DNA of 64,000 nucleotides from Pectobacterium sp. CFBP8739 (lineage in GTDB: Bacteria > Pseudomonadota > Gammaproteobacteria > Enterobacterales > Enterobacteriaceae), in NCBI RefSeq assembly GCF_013449375.1, contig NZ_JACDRR010000006.1, forward strand, positions 298,615-362,614, given 5' to 3'. The first letter of the stretch is position 1. Each line of letters begins with the position of its first letter. Positions 30,247-39,087 of this stretch are shown here, one piece after another. The notes under the pieces were generated by a model. That model saw nothing but the letters and a program-made list of their open reading frames with translations. It ran no database searches and was not told the DNA's origin. Position numbers and translations under genes: made by a program.

Positions 30247-31581
30247 TTACTCTTCCAACTGCACTATCGTCGCGTGGCTCCAGCCGGAAGGCAGCGGCTC
30301 AGGGCGGTGGAACGTCATGTGGCTGGTGGTCAGGTTCACAACGCCGCGTGCGAATAACACGGGCATACCGCCAGGGTAGGACTCAACGCCGAATGCACGT
30401 CCCGTTGTGGGATCGACCCGATAGGCATTATCCAGCCCCATACCCGTAGGGCGTTCTGGGTTGCAGGGCGGACGTACATCGTACATGCCCTGTTCTGGCG
30501 AGTCGCTTTGCCGCTGTTCGAGGTGCACGACATGGAAATGGACATCGCGAATGTAACCTACAGGCGTGCTGTGCAGGTTAATCGCCCCCTCGCTGATCCC
30601 CGCGATCTGAGAAAACTGTACCGCTTCGATCCGGCCCGGTTCGATGTTGGGATCGCGATAGCGTACGGAGATAAAGATCGGATCGGCTTTGCCCCAGTGG
30701 CACGGGTGCGCAGCGACACAGTGGAACGTAATGTTGCTGAACTGTAGACGTCGGAACGCACCGCCATCGCGGGAGATCAGGCCAATGGCTCGGTTGGTCT
30801 CGTAAATGGCGCAGTTGCTGACGGAAATATCTTCAATATCGGCAAAGGTTTCGGTGCCGACCTTCAGGGCGCAGCTCTTGGATCGTAACAGGCAGTTACT
30901 GATGACAACCTGCTGCACCTTACGTTGCAGATGGGGCGGTTTATTAGTGGTTTTGATGCACAGCGCATCGTCGGCGGCGCTCAGCGAGCAGTTGCTGATT
31001 TGCACCTGCTGGCAGCTGTCGAGATCCAGCGCATCGGTATTTGCCATGCTCAGATCGTTATCAATCGTCAGACGCTCGACGATGATTTGACGACAGCTAA
31101 CCAGATGCACGGTCCACATCGGGGCATGCTCAATCGTAAAATCACATAGGCGGACGTGTTCGCAATCCTCAAAGACTACAATGCGTGGGCGATGTTGCGC
31201 AGGCAGGCGATAACCCTGATCGTCGGGTTCTGCCGAGAAATAGGCATCGGCATTTCCCATGATCTTACCCTGACCGCAGATCGTGATATTGCGTTGCTGA
31301 TAAGCATAAAGAAACGCACGGTGCGACAGTTCGGCCATGCTGAGGGTGGTGGCCTGCGTAAATTGCTCATAGTCACCGCTGACGATTAACTCTGCTCCCG
31401 CTTCCAACAGCAGGCAAAAATTGGACGGCAGCAGCAATCCTCCTAATAGATAGCGTCCTGGCTCGACCGTCAGGGTGCCGCCGCCCTGTGCCGCAATCCG
31501 ATCGATAGCCTGCTGAAAGATGGCAGTATCCGGCGTGATACCGTCGGCAGCGGGGGAGTATGACTGAATAGAGTGCTTCAT
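30247..31581 (-). CDS. Glycoside hydrolase family 28 (polygalacturonase-like), intracellular
   Basis: A 444-residue right-handed parallel beta-helix protein of the pectin-hydrolase family. It opens with the Pectate_lyase_3-like ADGITPDTAIFQQAID and has the catalytic aspartates of NTDALDLDSC and AADDALCIKT. The third family motif, usually GHG...G(S/T)E, reads SCALKVGTE, so the canonical histidine is missing, as in some bacterial GH28 subgroups. No signal peptide is present, so it should work in the cytoplasm on imported oligomers. The exact substrate (oligogalacturonide, rhamnogalacturonide or other) cannot be told. It is divergent from a TogB-like binding protein gene. Confidence 0.82.
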   Translation of the reverse strand: MKHSIQSYSPAADGITPDTAIFQQAIDRIAAQGGGTLTVEPGRYLLGGLLLPSNFCLLLEAGAELIVSGDYEQFTQATTLSMAELSHRAFLYAYQQRNITICGQGKIMGNADAYFSAEPDDQGYRLPAQHRPRIVVFEDCEHVRLCDFTIEHAPMWTVHLVSCRQIIVERLTIDNDLSMANTDALDLDSCQQVQISNCSLSAADDALCIKTTNKPPHLQRKVQQVVISNCLLRSKSCALKVGTETFADIEDISVSNCAIYETNRAIGLISRDGGAFRRLQFSNITFHCVAAHPCHWGKADPIFISVRYRDPNIEPGRIEAVQFSQIAGISEGAINLHSTPVGYIRDVHFHVVHLEQRQSDSPEQGMYDVRPPCNPERPTGMGLDNAYRVDPTTGRAFGVESYPGGMPVLFARGVVNLTTSHMTFHRPEPLPSGWSHATIVQLEE

Positions 31582-32158
31582 CGCGTTATCCTATCTGATC
31601 GAGCCTGCTCCGATTGCAGCACGTTTTCTGGCCTTTGGCTGTGGCTGTCGTGATGAAATCTGCGGAGGTTGGAGCGGGCTTCACAGCGTATGGAATGTGG
31701 CGTAAGAGAATGTGAAAAGCATAACGAAGAAGGTGAGGCGGCATTTTATATGATGTGTGTTTCATCACGTTTTTACGCTGCTTTTTCTCTTTTTCCGTAT
31801 ACATGGAGCGATTTTGTTGTTTTTGTGTTTCTTGTTTGTGAATTAAATCTCTTTTTGGTGTAGTGCGTCAGTTAATGATGTGAGGCACCTCCCTGCTGCG
31901 CCAGATAGCGCTCGCGTCGCGTGGTTGAAACGCCCGCTAGCGCGATGCGGTCATCACCATTTCTTCCGCCAGTCCCGCAAATCACGCGTTTTCCCGCCAT
32001 CGCGGCTGGCGCGGCAAAAAGGGTTCTGCCTATCTTGTCAGGGTGAGGGATAGGTTGATTCCCAAAATGCCAGGCGGTTACGTACCCGACCCGCTTTCTC
32101 ATCCACACACCACACCAGTACGCCAAACACACACAATAATAATGTCGTTGGGGGAAAA
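31582..32158. promoter_or_regulatory. 577-bp divergent regulatory region
   Basis: This lies between the divergent GH28 and TogB-like genes and holds no supported gene. A sequence at 31749-31766 (ATGATGTGTGTTTCATC core) loosely resembles a KdgR operator, one base short of the usual spacing. The SBP gene is preceded by TTGGGGGAAAA. The length suggests complex regulation, but I cannot place promoters firmly. Confidence 0.4.
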
Positions 32159-33451
32159 ATGAGATTACTTGGACTGATTGTCATCGCCTTCTCTGCGCTC
32201 TGTTCCGTTGCGCAGGCTGCTGATCCAGTGGAATTACGCCTCTCTTGGTGGGGAGGAAACAGCCGTCATCAGGCGACGTTGACTGCGCTGGAAGCGTTTC
32301 AGAAAAAATATCCGCACATCAGCGTGAGGCCGGAATATACCGGTTGGGACGGGCACTTATCCCGTCTGACCACACAGATTGCTAGCGGTGAAGAACCGGA
32401 TGTCATGCAGGTAAACTGGAACTGGTTGCCGATTTTCTCCAAAACCGGTACTGGTTTTTATGACCTGAATAAGCTGATCGATACGCTGAAATTGCAGGAT
32501 TTTCCCGAAGATGCACTAAAACCTGCGACAATTGACAGCAAAGTAAACGCGATTTCCACCTCGTTGAATGCGCTGGTGATGTATTACAACGCGGAAACCT
32601 GGAAGAAAGCCGGGTTGCCGTATCCCACCACTTGGGATGAGCTGTTCCAGGCGGGCAAGGTATTTAAAGAGAAACTGGGCGATAACTATTTCCCCATCGC
32701 CTCGCCTGCACAGGACAGCGGTGAAGGATTGCTGGAACTGCTCAACTATTACATGACGCAGAAATACCAGATTGGCATGATCGACGAAAAGAACAAACGC
32801 TTTAACTACAGTGATGCGCAATGGATCGAGGCATTTCGCTTCTATAAGCGTTTGATCGACGAACACGTGATGCCGTCCTCGAAGTATTACAATGCGTTCG
32901 GCAAAGTCGGGATGTATGAAACGCGTCCTTGGATTAATGGGGAATACGGCGGCGCCCATCTGTGGATTTCGGTTGTGAAGAAATACGCCGATCCGTTGGC
33001 GGCACCCGGCAAGCTCGAATTAGGCCCCTACATCATGATGCCGGGGTCGGATAATTCCGGGCAGTTCTTCAAACCCTCCATGCTGTTTGCCATCAGTAAA
33101 AATACCAAACATCCGAAAGAAGCGGCGCTGTTGTTGAACTATCTGATGAACGATCCTGAAGGCGCGCTGCTGATGGGCACCGAGCGCGGTATTCCGCTCA
33201 GCCGTATTGCCAGACAAGCGCTGGAGGAAAAGCAAAAGCTGGATACGAACGATCTGTCGGTTGTCGGATTATCACTGGCGCTGCAAAAACCGATGCAAAC
33301 GCCCGTTTCCTCCTATCTTGAAGATCCGCAGCTTGCCAGTTTGATCCTGCAAACTATCGAACAGCTCGACTATGGCAAGAAGAGCGTGGAAGAATCGGCG
33401 AAAAACTTCAGCAATTCAGGCGAGCGCATTCTGAAGCGGGTGATTCGCTAA
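32159..33451 (+). CDS. TogB-like extracellular solute-binding protein (orphan)
   Basis: A 430-residue periplasmic binding protein of ABC family 1 with a signal peptide (LIVIAFSALCSVAQAAD, cleavage near residue 21). The mature start ELRLSWWGGNSRHQ and the segment YTGWDGHLSRLTTQIASGEEP closely resemble TogB, the oligogalacturonide-binding protein of soft-rot bacteria, so pectic oligomers are the likely ligand. No permease or ATPase gene is nearby, so it may serve a transporter encoded elsewhere such as TogMNA. It is divergent from the GH28 gene and convergent with the unknown gene at 33489-35186. Confidence 0.82.
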   Translation: MRLLGLIVIAFSALCSVAQAADPVELRLSWWGGNSRHQATLTALEAFQKKYPHISVRPEYTGWDGHLSRLTTQIASGEEPDVMQVNWNWLPIFSKTGTGFYDLNKLIDTLKLQDFPEDALKPATIDSKVNAISTSLNALVMYYNAETWKKAGLPYPTTWDELFQAGKVFKEKLGDNYFPIASPAQDSGEGLLELLNYYMTQKYQIGMIDEKNKRFNYSDAQWIEAFRFYKRLIDEHVMPSSKYYNAFGKVGMYETRPWINGEYGGAHLWISVVKKYADPLAAPGKLELGPYIMMPGSDNSGQFFKPSMLFAISKNTKHPKEAALLLNYLMNDPEGALLMGTERGIPLSRIARQALEEKQKLDTNDLSVVGLSLALQKPMQTPVSSYLEDPQLASLILQTIEQLDYGKKSVEESAKNFSNSGERILKRVIR

Positions 33452-33488
33452 GCATTGACCAGATAAGGTTGTTACTGACTACGGTATT

Positions 33489-35186
33489 TTACTGGCCGGT
33501 GCGTGACGCGAGTTCAGCCAACTGCTGTTGCAGGCTATCGGCTAACGCGCGTGGACGCCCGGCATCAAACATCACATGCATGCTCACCGGGTACGCTCGG
33601 TGTTGCAGGCAGAAATCTTCCATCTCATGCCCGATCCCGTATAGTGCCTGAATATTGGTTTTGGCGATTTCCCGCAGCGTCCAGTTGTTCTCCACCTGTT
33701 CGCAGTAGTGCAACGTAAAGAAGGCTTTCTGCGCGTGAACAAAAGCGCGGCAATACAGCGTCAGGCCGCGCCATTCCTGCTGCCAGCGTTGCCTGAGCGC
33801 TTCTGGCATCGTGTGTTCACGAGAAAATTGCAGAGCGGCCTGCTGGCACTGTTCCGCCAGTTGCCATGCGGCATCTTTCTCTTTCGCGATGTGGTAGAGG
33901 TTCTGCGAAGCCAGCTCCGCATGCTGCGGATCGAACGTAATATCCTGACCCGAGCCCGGCAACCAGTGGTTACGATTGAGCTGACCGTACAGGCTCCAGA
34001 TCGCCTGACCAAAGCTGGTTGGCAGCAGACTGTGGCGGTGAAACACGTGGTGGCGGGCGTACAGCGACAGGGAGATAGCTTGATGTGCCTGATCCAGCAG
34101 AGCCTGCATCGTATGCAGTACCGTCTCATCCGGCTGCCATTGATAACGCACCATCAGCCATTGTGCAAACAGCGCACTTTCGTTGGTCGATGTGGTCTGG
34201 TGAGTGAGTAAACGGGAACAGGCGAACAGCGTAAATTCGCTGAGCGTGCCGATCACGCTGTGATTATCTACGCCCTCCCAACTGATACGACACAGTGCGC
34301 TGACAATGTCGGGATTTTTCTCCCGACACCACAGTAGCCGCCCTTGCACTTCGGTGTAGCGCAGGAAGGGGAGGTTACCCCAGCCGACTTCTTCCCCAGC
34401 CAAATCCAGCTCGACCCAGACTTCGCGTCCGCTGACATCCAGCAGCGCGGGGTTATTGGGAAACTCAGGCCAGAAGCGTTCCGGCGTGACTTTGATCGCG
34501 ACAGAGACGGATTCCGGCAGCGTGCGAATGGCGTTCAGCACATTACCGATATCCTGATGGCTGGCGGGAAAGGCACGCAAGACCAGGTGGCGCTGATGGT
34601 AGTGCATCACGCGTGCGACGGCGGAGAAGAGGCGGTGATAGATCTGTTCGCTGTCGGTGCTGGTTGGCCAGTGCGTGGTGACGGGAACGATGCCGTTGAT
34701 CTCATCGCCAGAAGGCGCGGAAAAGCGCAGCAGGCTATCGCTATTGGAGATCGCCAACAGCAGGCCGCTTAGCCGCGGGATCTGCTGCATCAGCAGTTCG
34801 ACTTTGGCGGCAAGGTAGTCGCACCAAAAATCGGTATCCATACGGAGGCTATGTTTGTCGTCCAGTAATTCCGGGTGATGGAGCAGTAAATCCGTAGGAA
34901 ACGACAGCTCTTTGCATTGCAAATACAGCGCCAGTCCCTGTTCACGGCAGTGCGCCGCGACCTGATTCAGGTAAACACATCGAGAACGCTGCTGGCTGCT
35001 GATGCGATCGTCAAAACGCGCGTTATTGTAGGCTTCTGGCGTGACCAGCTTATCCAGTAAATCTGCTGCGCCCAACACCAGCGTATTGAAACCCTGTTCG
35101 CGGGCATAATCGATAACCGCAAGGATCTGTTGCCAGTGCCAAATATCTTGCGTATTGAGTTCCAGCGCGCGCCGTTGCCACATCAT
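33489..35186 (-). CDS. Unrecognised 565-residue protein, possible TIM-barrel glycoside hydrolase
   Basis: I do not recognise this protein firmly. The N-terminal half (AVIDYAREQGFNTLVLGAAD, AHCREQGLALYLQCKELSFP) has the alternating strand-helix pattern of a TIM barrel like that of family 67-type hydrolases, and the C-terminal 250 residues look all-helical. No signal peptide is seen. A longer frame opens at 35348; the ATG at 35186 has ACGGGAGAAAA upstream and is preferred, with the next codon also ATG. Convergence with the TogB-like gene and nearness to GH28 suggest a role in pectic or glucuronide oligomer use; that is inference. Confidence 0.65.
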   Translation of the reverse strand: MMWQRRALELNTQDIWHWQQILAVIDYAREQGFNTLVLGAADLLDKLVTPEAYNNARFDDRISSQQRSRCVYLNQVAAHCREQGLALYLQCKELSFPTDLLLHHPELLDDKHSLRMDTDFWCDYLAAKVELLMQQIPRLSGLLLAISNSDSLLRFSAPSGDEINGIVPVTTHWPTSTDSEQIYHRLFSAVARVMHYHQRHLVLRAFPASHQDIGNVLNAIRTLPESVSVAIKVTPERFWPEFPNNPALLDVSGREVWVELDLAGEEVGWGNLPFLRYTEVQGRLLWCREKNPDIVSALCRISWEGVDNHSVIGTLSEFTLFACSRLLTHQTTSTNESALFAQWLMVRYQWQPDETVLHTMQALLDQAHQAISLSLYARHHVFHRHSLLPTSFGQAIWSLYGQLNRNHWLPGSGQDITFDPQHAELASQNLYHIAKEKDAAWQLAEQCQQAALQFSREHTMPEALRQRWQQEWRGLTLYCRAFVHAQKAFFTLHYCEQVENNWTLREIAKTNIQALYGIGHEMEDFCLQHRAYPVSMHVMFDAGRPRALADSLQQQLAELASRTGQ

Positions 35187-35398
35187 TTTTCTCCCGTTGC
35201 CAGTGGCGTGAGTATCGCATTGATGTGCTATCGCAAAAGATAAATTCCTGGGGCGAACGCCAGAAATGTGAGCCTGTTCGCTAATGTCGTTCGTATAAGA
35301 GGTTGTTGGCAGGGCGGTTATTGTAGGAATGTCGATTATCGGCGGCATGATGACGCATTCACCAGCCGACGTAGGGTGACAGAAATGAAGGATATCGG

Positions 35399-36139
35399 CT
35401 AAAAACCTTCCAGCAGCCTTAATTGGCTGAATGTGAGTGGCCGATAGAAGATATATCCTTGAATCCCAATGGGATGGTATTTATTTAACCGGTTCAGATC
35501 GGTTGCTTTCTCAACGCCTTCACAGATAATGTTTACGCCAAGAGGCATGAGTTTGTTCAATAAGATCTTTAGTTTTTGTGATTTTGTCTCTTCTTTACCG
35601 ATGCCATCGATAATAGAACGATCAATTTTTATGGTATCGAAGTCAAACAAGCTCAGGCTGTCTATTTGTAGATTTCCTGCGCCGAAGTCATCTAATGAAA
35701 TCATAAAGCCATATTTCTTGGCCTGATTTAAAAAAGGTATCCCATCTATTAACTGCTGTCGGGTCGTTTTTTCACTGATCTCTATTTCTATATTTTTCGG
35801 GTTAACCTGATGCATGACGCATTTTTGGTATAATTTTTCCAGATAGGCGGAGTTATTAAAAAGTAAATGTGAAAGGTTGAAAGATATTGTCATGCTGCTT
35901 TTGTTTTTTATTACCTGACAGACAATATCAAACATGAAATCTGTTACTTTATCGATTGCTTTATATTTCTCTATTTTATCTATAGTTTGCTGAGTTGATA
36001 TGAGCATGCCTTCCGAATTATAAAACCTGACGAGGGCTTCATAGCGGAATATTTTATTGTGAGGGAGATGGATGATAGGCTGGAACTCTGCTGTCAACCT
36101 AAGGATTTTTCCATCAATATTCAATGTTGTTGTATTCAT
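35399..36139 (-). CDS. Stand-alone EAL-domain protein (putative c-di-GMP phosphodiesterase)
   Basis: A 246-residue protein consisting of one EAL domain, without sensor or membrane segments. Catalytic positions look complete: E34-A-L in YEALVRF, asparagine in SFNLSHLL, glutamate in IEIEISEK, the double aspartate in LDDFGAG, lysine in IKIDRS, glutamate in CEGVEK and glutamine in QGYIF. It should therefore be able to hydrolyse c-di-GMP to pGpG. The gene and its upstream region are markedly AT-rich compared with neighbours, suggesting acquisition. It is divergent from a PilZ/HD-GYP-like gene, which suggests a c-di-GMP module. Confidence 0.87.
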   Translation of the reverse strand: MNTTTLNIDGKILRLTAEFQPIIHLPHNKIFRYEALVRFYNSEGMLISTQQTIDKIEKYKAIDKVTDFMFDIVCQVIKNKSSMTISFNLSHLLFNNSAYLEKLYQKCVMHQVNPKNIEIEISEKTTRQQLIDGIPFLNQAKKYGFMISLDDFGAGNLQIDSLSLFDFDTIKIDRSIIDGIGKEETKSQKLKILLNKLMPLGVNIICEGVEKATDLNRLNKYHPIGIQGYIFYRPLTFSQLRLLEGF

Positions 36140-36667
36140 TTTACTGATTACTCACCCTCTCCATAGAAATAGGAATTCCACAGCCTTGCTCGTCTGGATT
36201 CTACACAGCAATTTGGAATAGTTGGAAATTGTTTAAAATGATCAATAATCCCTATTTGATAGCTTAAGGCTATTGAATGAAAATTAATGATCGTTTAAAT
36301 CTATTTTATCTTTGGTGTTTTACTCTGTTCTTTATTAACTTTAGTGATATTTTATATTGGTTTTTTTCGTTTAACTGGTTTATATGTTGATTTTTGTATG
36401 AATTTAAATCAATTTATCAGGTGCGTACGATCGTTGTGACTTTATGGCATCCTTGTTAGGATGATGAACAACATTAAGCTCGACGTTTCGTAATGATATC
36501 GAAGGATGAAAAATCAGAAATTGCATTTTAATTACATTTTTATCAGTAAGAATAAGCATTTTTATAAAGCTGTGAACCCTGCATAAAAGTTCGTTTTTAT
36601 TAATAAAGGGAAATCCTTTTTTGGATTTTTGGGTATATCACTATCGCGTTAATAGGTAGATATTATA
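36140..36667. promoter_or_regulatory. 528-bp AT-rich divergent region
   Basis: The region between the EAL and PilZ genes has no supported gene and is very AT-rich. A short hairpin (AAATCC-TTTTTT-GGATTT) lies at 36611-36628, ahead of the PilZ gene. AT-rich divergent regions of this kind are typical H-NS targets. No promoter can be named confidently. Confidence 0.4.
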
Positions 36668-38392
36668 GTGGAACATTTTTCTCCTCCGCCCGCTAAAGTT
36701 ATTAGCACATTGCTGCAACATCCCTATGTGATGTCTATCTATGCCAAGGATATGCTATATGCATTAAAGGCAGACATTTCGGAATTGAATCTGGATAAAA
36801 ACCGTATCGTGTTGGCAGTAGAATATTCTGGCTCGGATATTGACAGATACCTTGCCGATGGTGGTTTGCATTTTGATTTGGAGGCGCTCAAAGGTACGGA
36901 GAACATCGAACGGGAAACCTACAGCCTTTGTAATATTCCCACCCAATTATTCAAGACCGATAGCATGTTTTATCGTCTGGAATGTCGCTTGCCAGACTCT
37001 GTTTTCGTCACTGAAAACCGAGGGGGGATTCGTATTCCTTTTATTCTCGGCATGCAAGCTCGTGTTCGTATCGAAGTCTATATGCATACGCTTAACGTGC
37101 CTGGAACGCTGCGTAATTTATCGACCGGTGGTTGTCTGGTTGAAATCGATCTGGTGGAAAGTATTGCTATTGACGTCGGTCAGGCTATTCCCGGCATTAC
37201 GTTGGAGTTTCCCAACGGGGAAAGCTTTTATGCCGAAGGAAGAATCCGCCACATTCGGCCCTTTGGGAATAATGGCTATGCGGCTGTCGGCATCCAGTTT
37301 ATCAATTTGTCGTCATCTCAGTCTGAAGCCCTGCTTCAGTACACGAATGAGTCGGAAAGAGAGGCGGCATACCGAACTGGCGTCACTGGCAGCATGGTGT
37401 ATCCGTCCCCGTTGTTCATTCCGGGCACCAAGGAGAAAAATCTCTTGCTGCGAGAAAGCCAGGAACGTGAGAAACGTACTCGCCAGACGCCTATGGAACG
37501 AGGCGTCATGGAGGTTGCCCATCGGCTTCAGATTGGGCTGATGTACATCAAAACGCGCAATCAACTGCCTGTTGAGATCTTTTATGACTGTGTCGATACC
37601 CTGCTTTATATGGTCAAAAAAGAGAGAAAGGCTTTTCTGTATGCGCTGTCGTTTCTGCGTGATGAGGCGGATTGGGTCAGGCATGCCGTGCAGGTTGCGG
37701 GAAAGCTGGCCGACATGCTGCTCCTTGCCGATCCGCACGATCCCTATGCGCGCGAGGCGGTGTTAGGTGCGTTACTCCACACCATGGGGAAGCCGCTGTT
37801 GGTCAACGCCCGCCTGCCGTCGCTAAAGGTCAACATGAATCCGACACAGAAAGCGATCCTGAGCGGTCACGTGGCGGTGCTGTGCGAGAAGTTACGTGAA
37901 CTGGGCTGGGCAATCAGCCCAACTTGCCGCGATGTCATCGAGAATGCTAACGAGCGTTTGGACGGCAGCGGCTATCCGCAAGGCAAACGCGCTGAACCAT
38001 TGTCGCCGTTAGTCCGCTTGGTCTCTGTGATTAAGGCGATTAATAAGCTCAGGCATGCGCGTAATGGTGTTTCGCCCCGCACGCCGTTGGCTGCCTACCG
38101 CAAAATCTATGAGGCGAACGCCGCCTATGACAAGGCGGTGCTGGTTAAATACGTCCAGATTTATGGTCTCTACCCAATAGGCAGCCTGGCGAAATATTCG
38201 GGAGGCTTCCTTGGATGGGTGATGGATATTGATAAAAAGGGGCGACCTATTGCGGTGCACCTCGTCAAAAACCTCCGCTTTCCTGACACCAATATCAGCA
38301 GCGTCGTCTCTAAAGGCGACTTGTTGCAGGTCGGCCAGCTCGAAAACATCGTGAGTCCAGACGATTTCGGCATGAAAGTCCTGAAAATTTAG
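36668..38392 (+). CDS. PilZ domain fused to a degenerate HD-GYP domain
   Basis: A 574-residue soluble protein. The first ~110 residues resemble a YcgR-type N-terminal domain. A PilZ domain follows with both c-di-GMP contacts: R118-GGI-R122 and N150-L-S-T-G-G155. Residues about 270-560 align by eye with an HD-GYP domain: the motif DGSGYP is intact at 432-437 and the tail has LYPIGSLAKYSGG, but the metal HD is H371-T372 (LHTMGK) and the HHE before DGxGYP is replaced by NANE. It probably binds c-di-GMP but does not cleave it. The start is GTG with a weak ribosome site; ATG at 36731 is an alternative. Confidence 0.8.
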   Translation: MEHFSPPPAKVISTLLQHPYVMSIYAKDMLYALKADISELNLDKNRIVLAVEYSGSDIDRYLADGGLHFDLEALKGTENIERETYSLCNIPTQLFKTDSMFYRLECRLPDSVFVTENRGGIRIPFILGMQARVRIEVYMHTLNVPGTLRNLSTGGCLVEIDLVESIAIDVGQAIPGITLEFPNGESFYAEGRIRHIRPFGNNGYAAVGIQFINLSSSQSEALLQYTNESEREAAYRTGVTGSMVYPSPLFIPGTKEKNLLLRESQEREKRTRQTPMERGVMEVAHRLQIGLMYIKTRNQLPVEIFYDCVDTLLYMVKKERKAFLYALSFLRDEADWVRHAVQVAGKLADMLLLADPHDPYAREAVLGALLHTMGKPLLVNARLPSLKVNMNPTQKAILSGHVAVLCEKLRELGWAISPTCRDVIENANERLDGSGYPQGKRAEPLSPLVRLVSVIKAINKLRHARNGVSPRTPLAAYRKIYEANAAYDKAVLVKYVQIYGLYPIGSLAKYSGGFLGWVMDIDKKGRPIAVHLVKNLRFPDTNISSVVSKGDLLQVGQLENIVSPDDFGMKVLKI

Positions 38393-38436
38393 TGAGTACC
38401 TTGTTTGTAGCTGTCTCTTAGCAACATTTTTATGCC

Positions 38437-38782
38437 ACTGTGGGGGCAGTTTCGTGCGCGATAATACCGTTATTGTCATGCTACCTCGTAGCACGCGCCC
38501 GACACGTGGCGGCTCAAACGCCGCTCGCCCCGTGACCCCTGGCTTTCGGCGGGGAATTATGCCGCTGACGCGGTTCCTTCGTCGGTATCAGGCTTAACGG
38601 ATCGCTTGCGACACGTTTACTCGCCCCATAAATGGGGCTCGCCCTTCGGGCCAGCACGAGTGCTGTTCAAAAACGTCTCTGACGTTTTTGTCCTACGTGG
38701 CGCAAGCTCTCGCCGCGTCCATGCGGCTCATCCTAAGCCTGCTATCTCCTCAGCATAATTTTTTACGCCGGATAACGGCAAA
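38437..38782 (+). repeat. MITE-like repeat, long form, copy D
   Basis: This copy matches copy A (6933-7284) in order and orientation, including the three-hairpin cassette at about 38615-38695. The left end keeps ACTG...GCAGTTTCGTGCGC, but the right terminal repeat has decayed (ends ...ATAACGGCAAAATCCGCG). The cassette hairpin CAAAAACGTC/GACGTTTTTG is unchanged in its stem, with loop TCT in place of TTT. It lies directly after the PilZ/HD-GYP-like gene. Confidence 0.83.
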
Positions 38783-39087
38783 ATCCGCGATGCCCTTTGT
38801 ATTTACGTATGAAGGACTGGTTTATATGGGCTGCGCATAAGCCCCTCTTTCTCGAATGCATTCTTACTGATATCGCCATGTAACGCGCGTGCCATCAGCC
38901 ATAACACTTTAAGCAATAAGGATTATCAGAAAAACCATTTAGTCATTTTGGTTATTTAATATTTCCATCATTTCTTTAATTGTTAAGATGCAGATCGTTA
39001 CCCTTATCCTCCATCCATCTTTTTATTGCCTATTTTTGTATTAGCGTCGTTGGCTAACTGCACAGGCACAAGGAAACAGAAATCACA
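38783..39087. promoter_or_regulatory. cysJ upstream region
   Basis: About 305 bp of AT-rich sequence without a supported gene precede cysJ. In enterobacteria cysJIH is activated by CysB with acetylserine, and the binding site should lie in this stretch; I could not mark it with confidence. AAGGAAACAG before the cysJ ATG serves as ribosome binding site. Confidence 0.45.

Noticed and set aside
31749..31766. KdgR operator candidate
   Set aside because: The right half matches but spacing is one base short and the left half is poor; kept only as a weak note.
35187..35348. 54-residue N-terminal extension of the unknown 565-residue protein
   Set aside because: The good ribosome site lies before the ATG at 35186, and the extension has no signal peptide or domain character.
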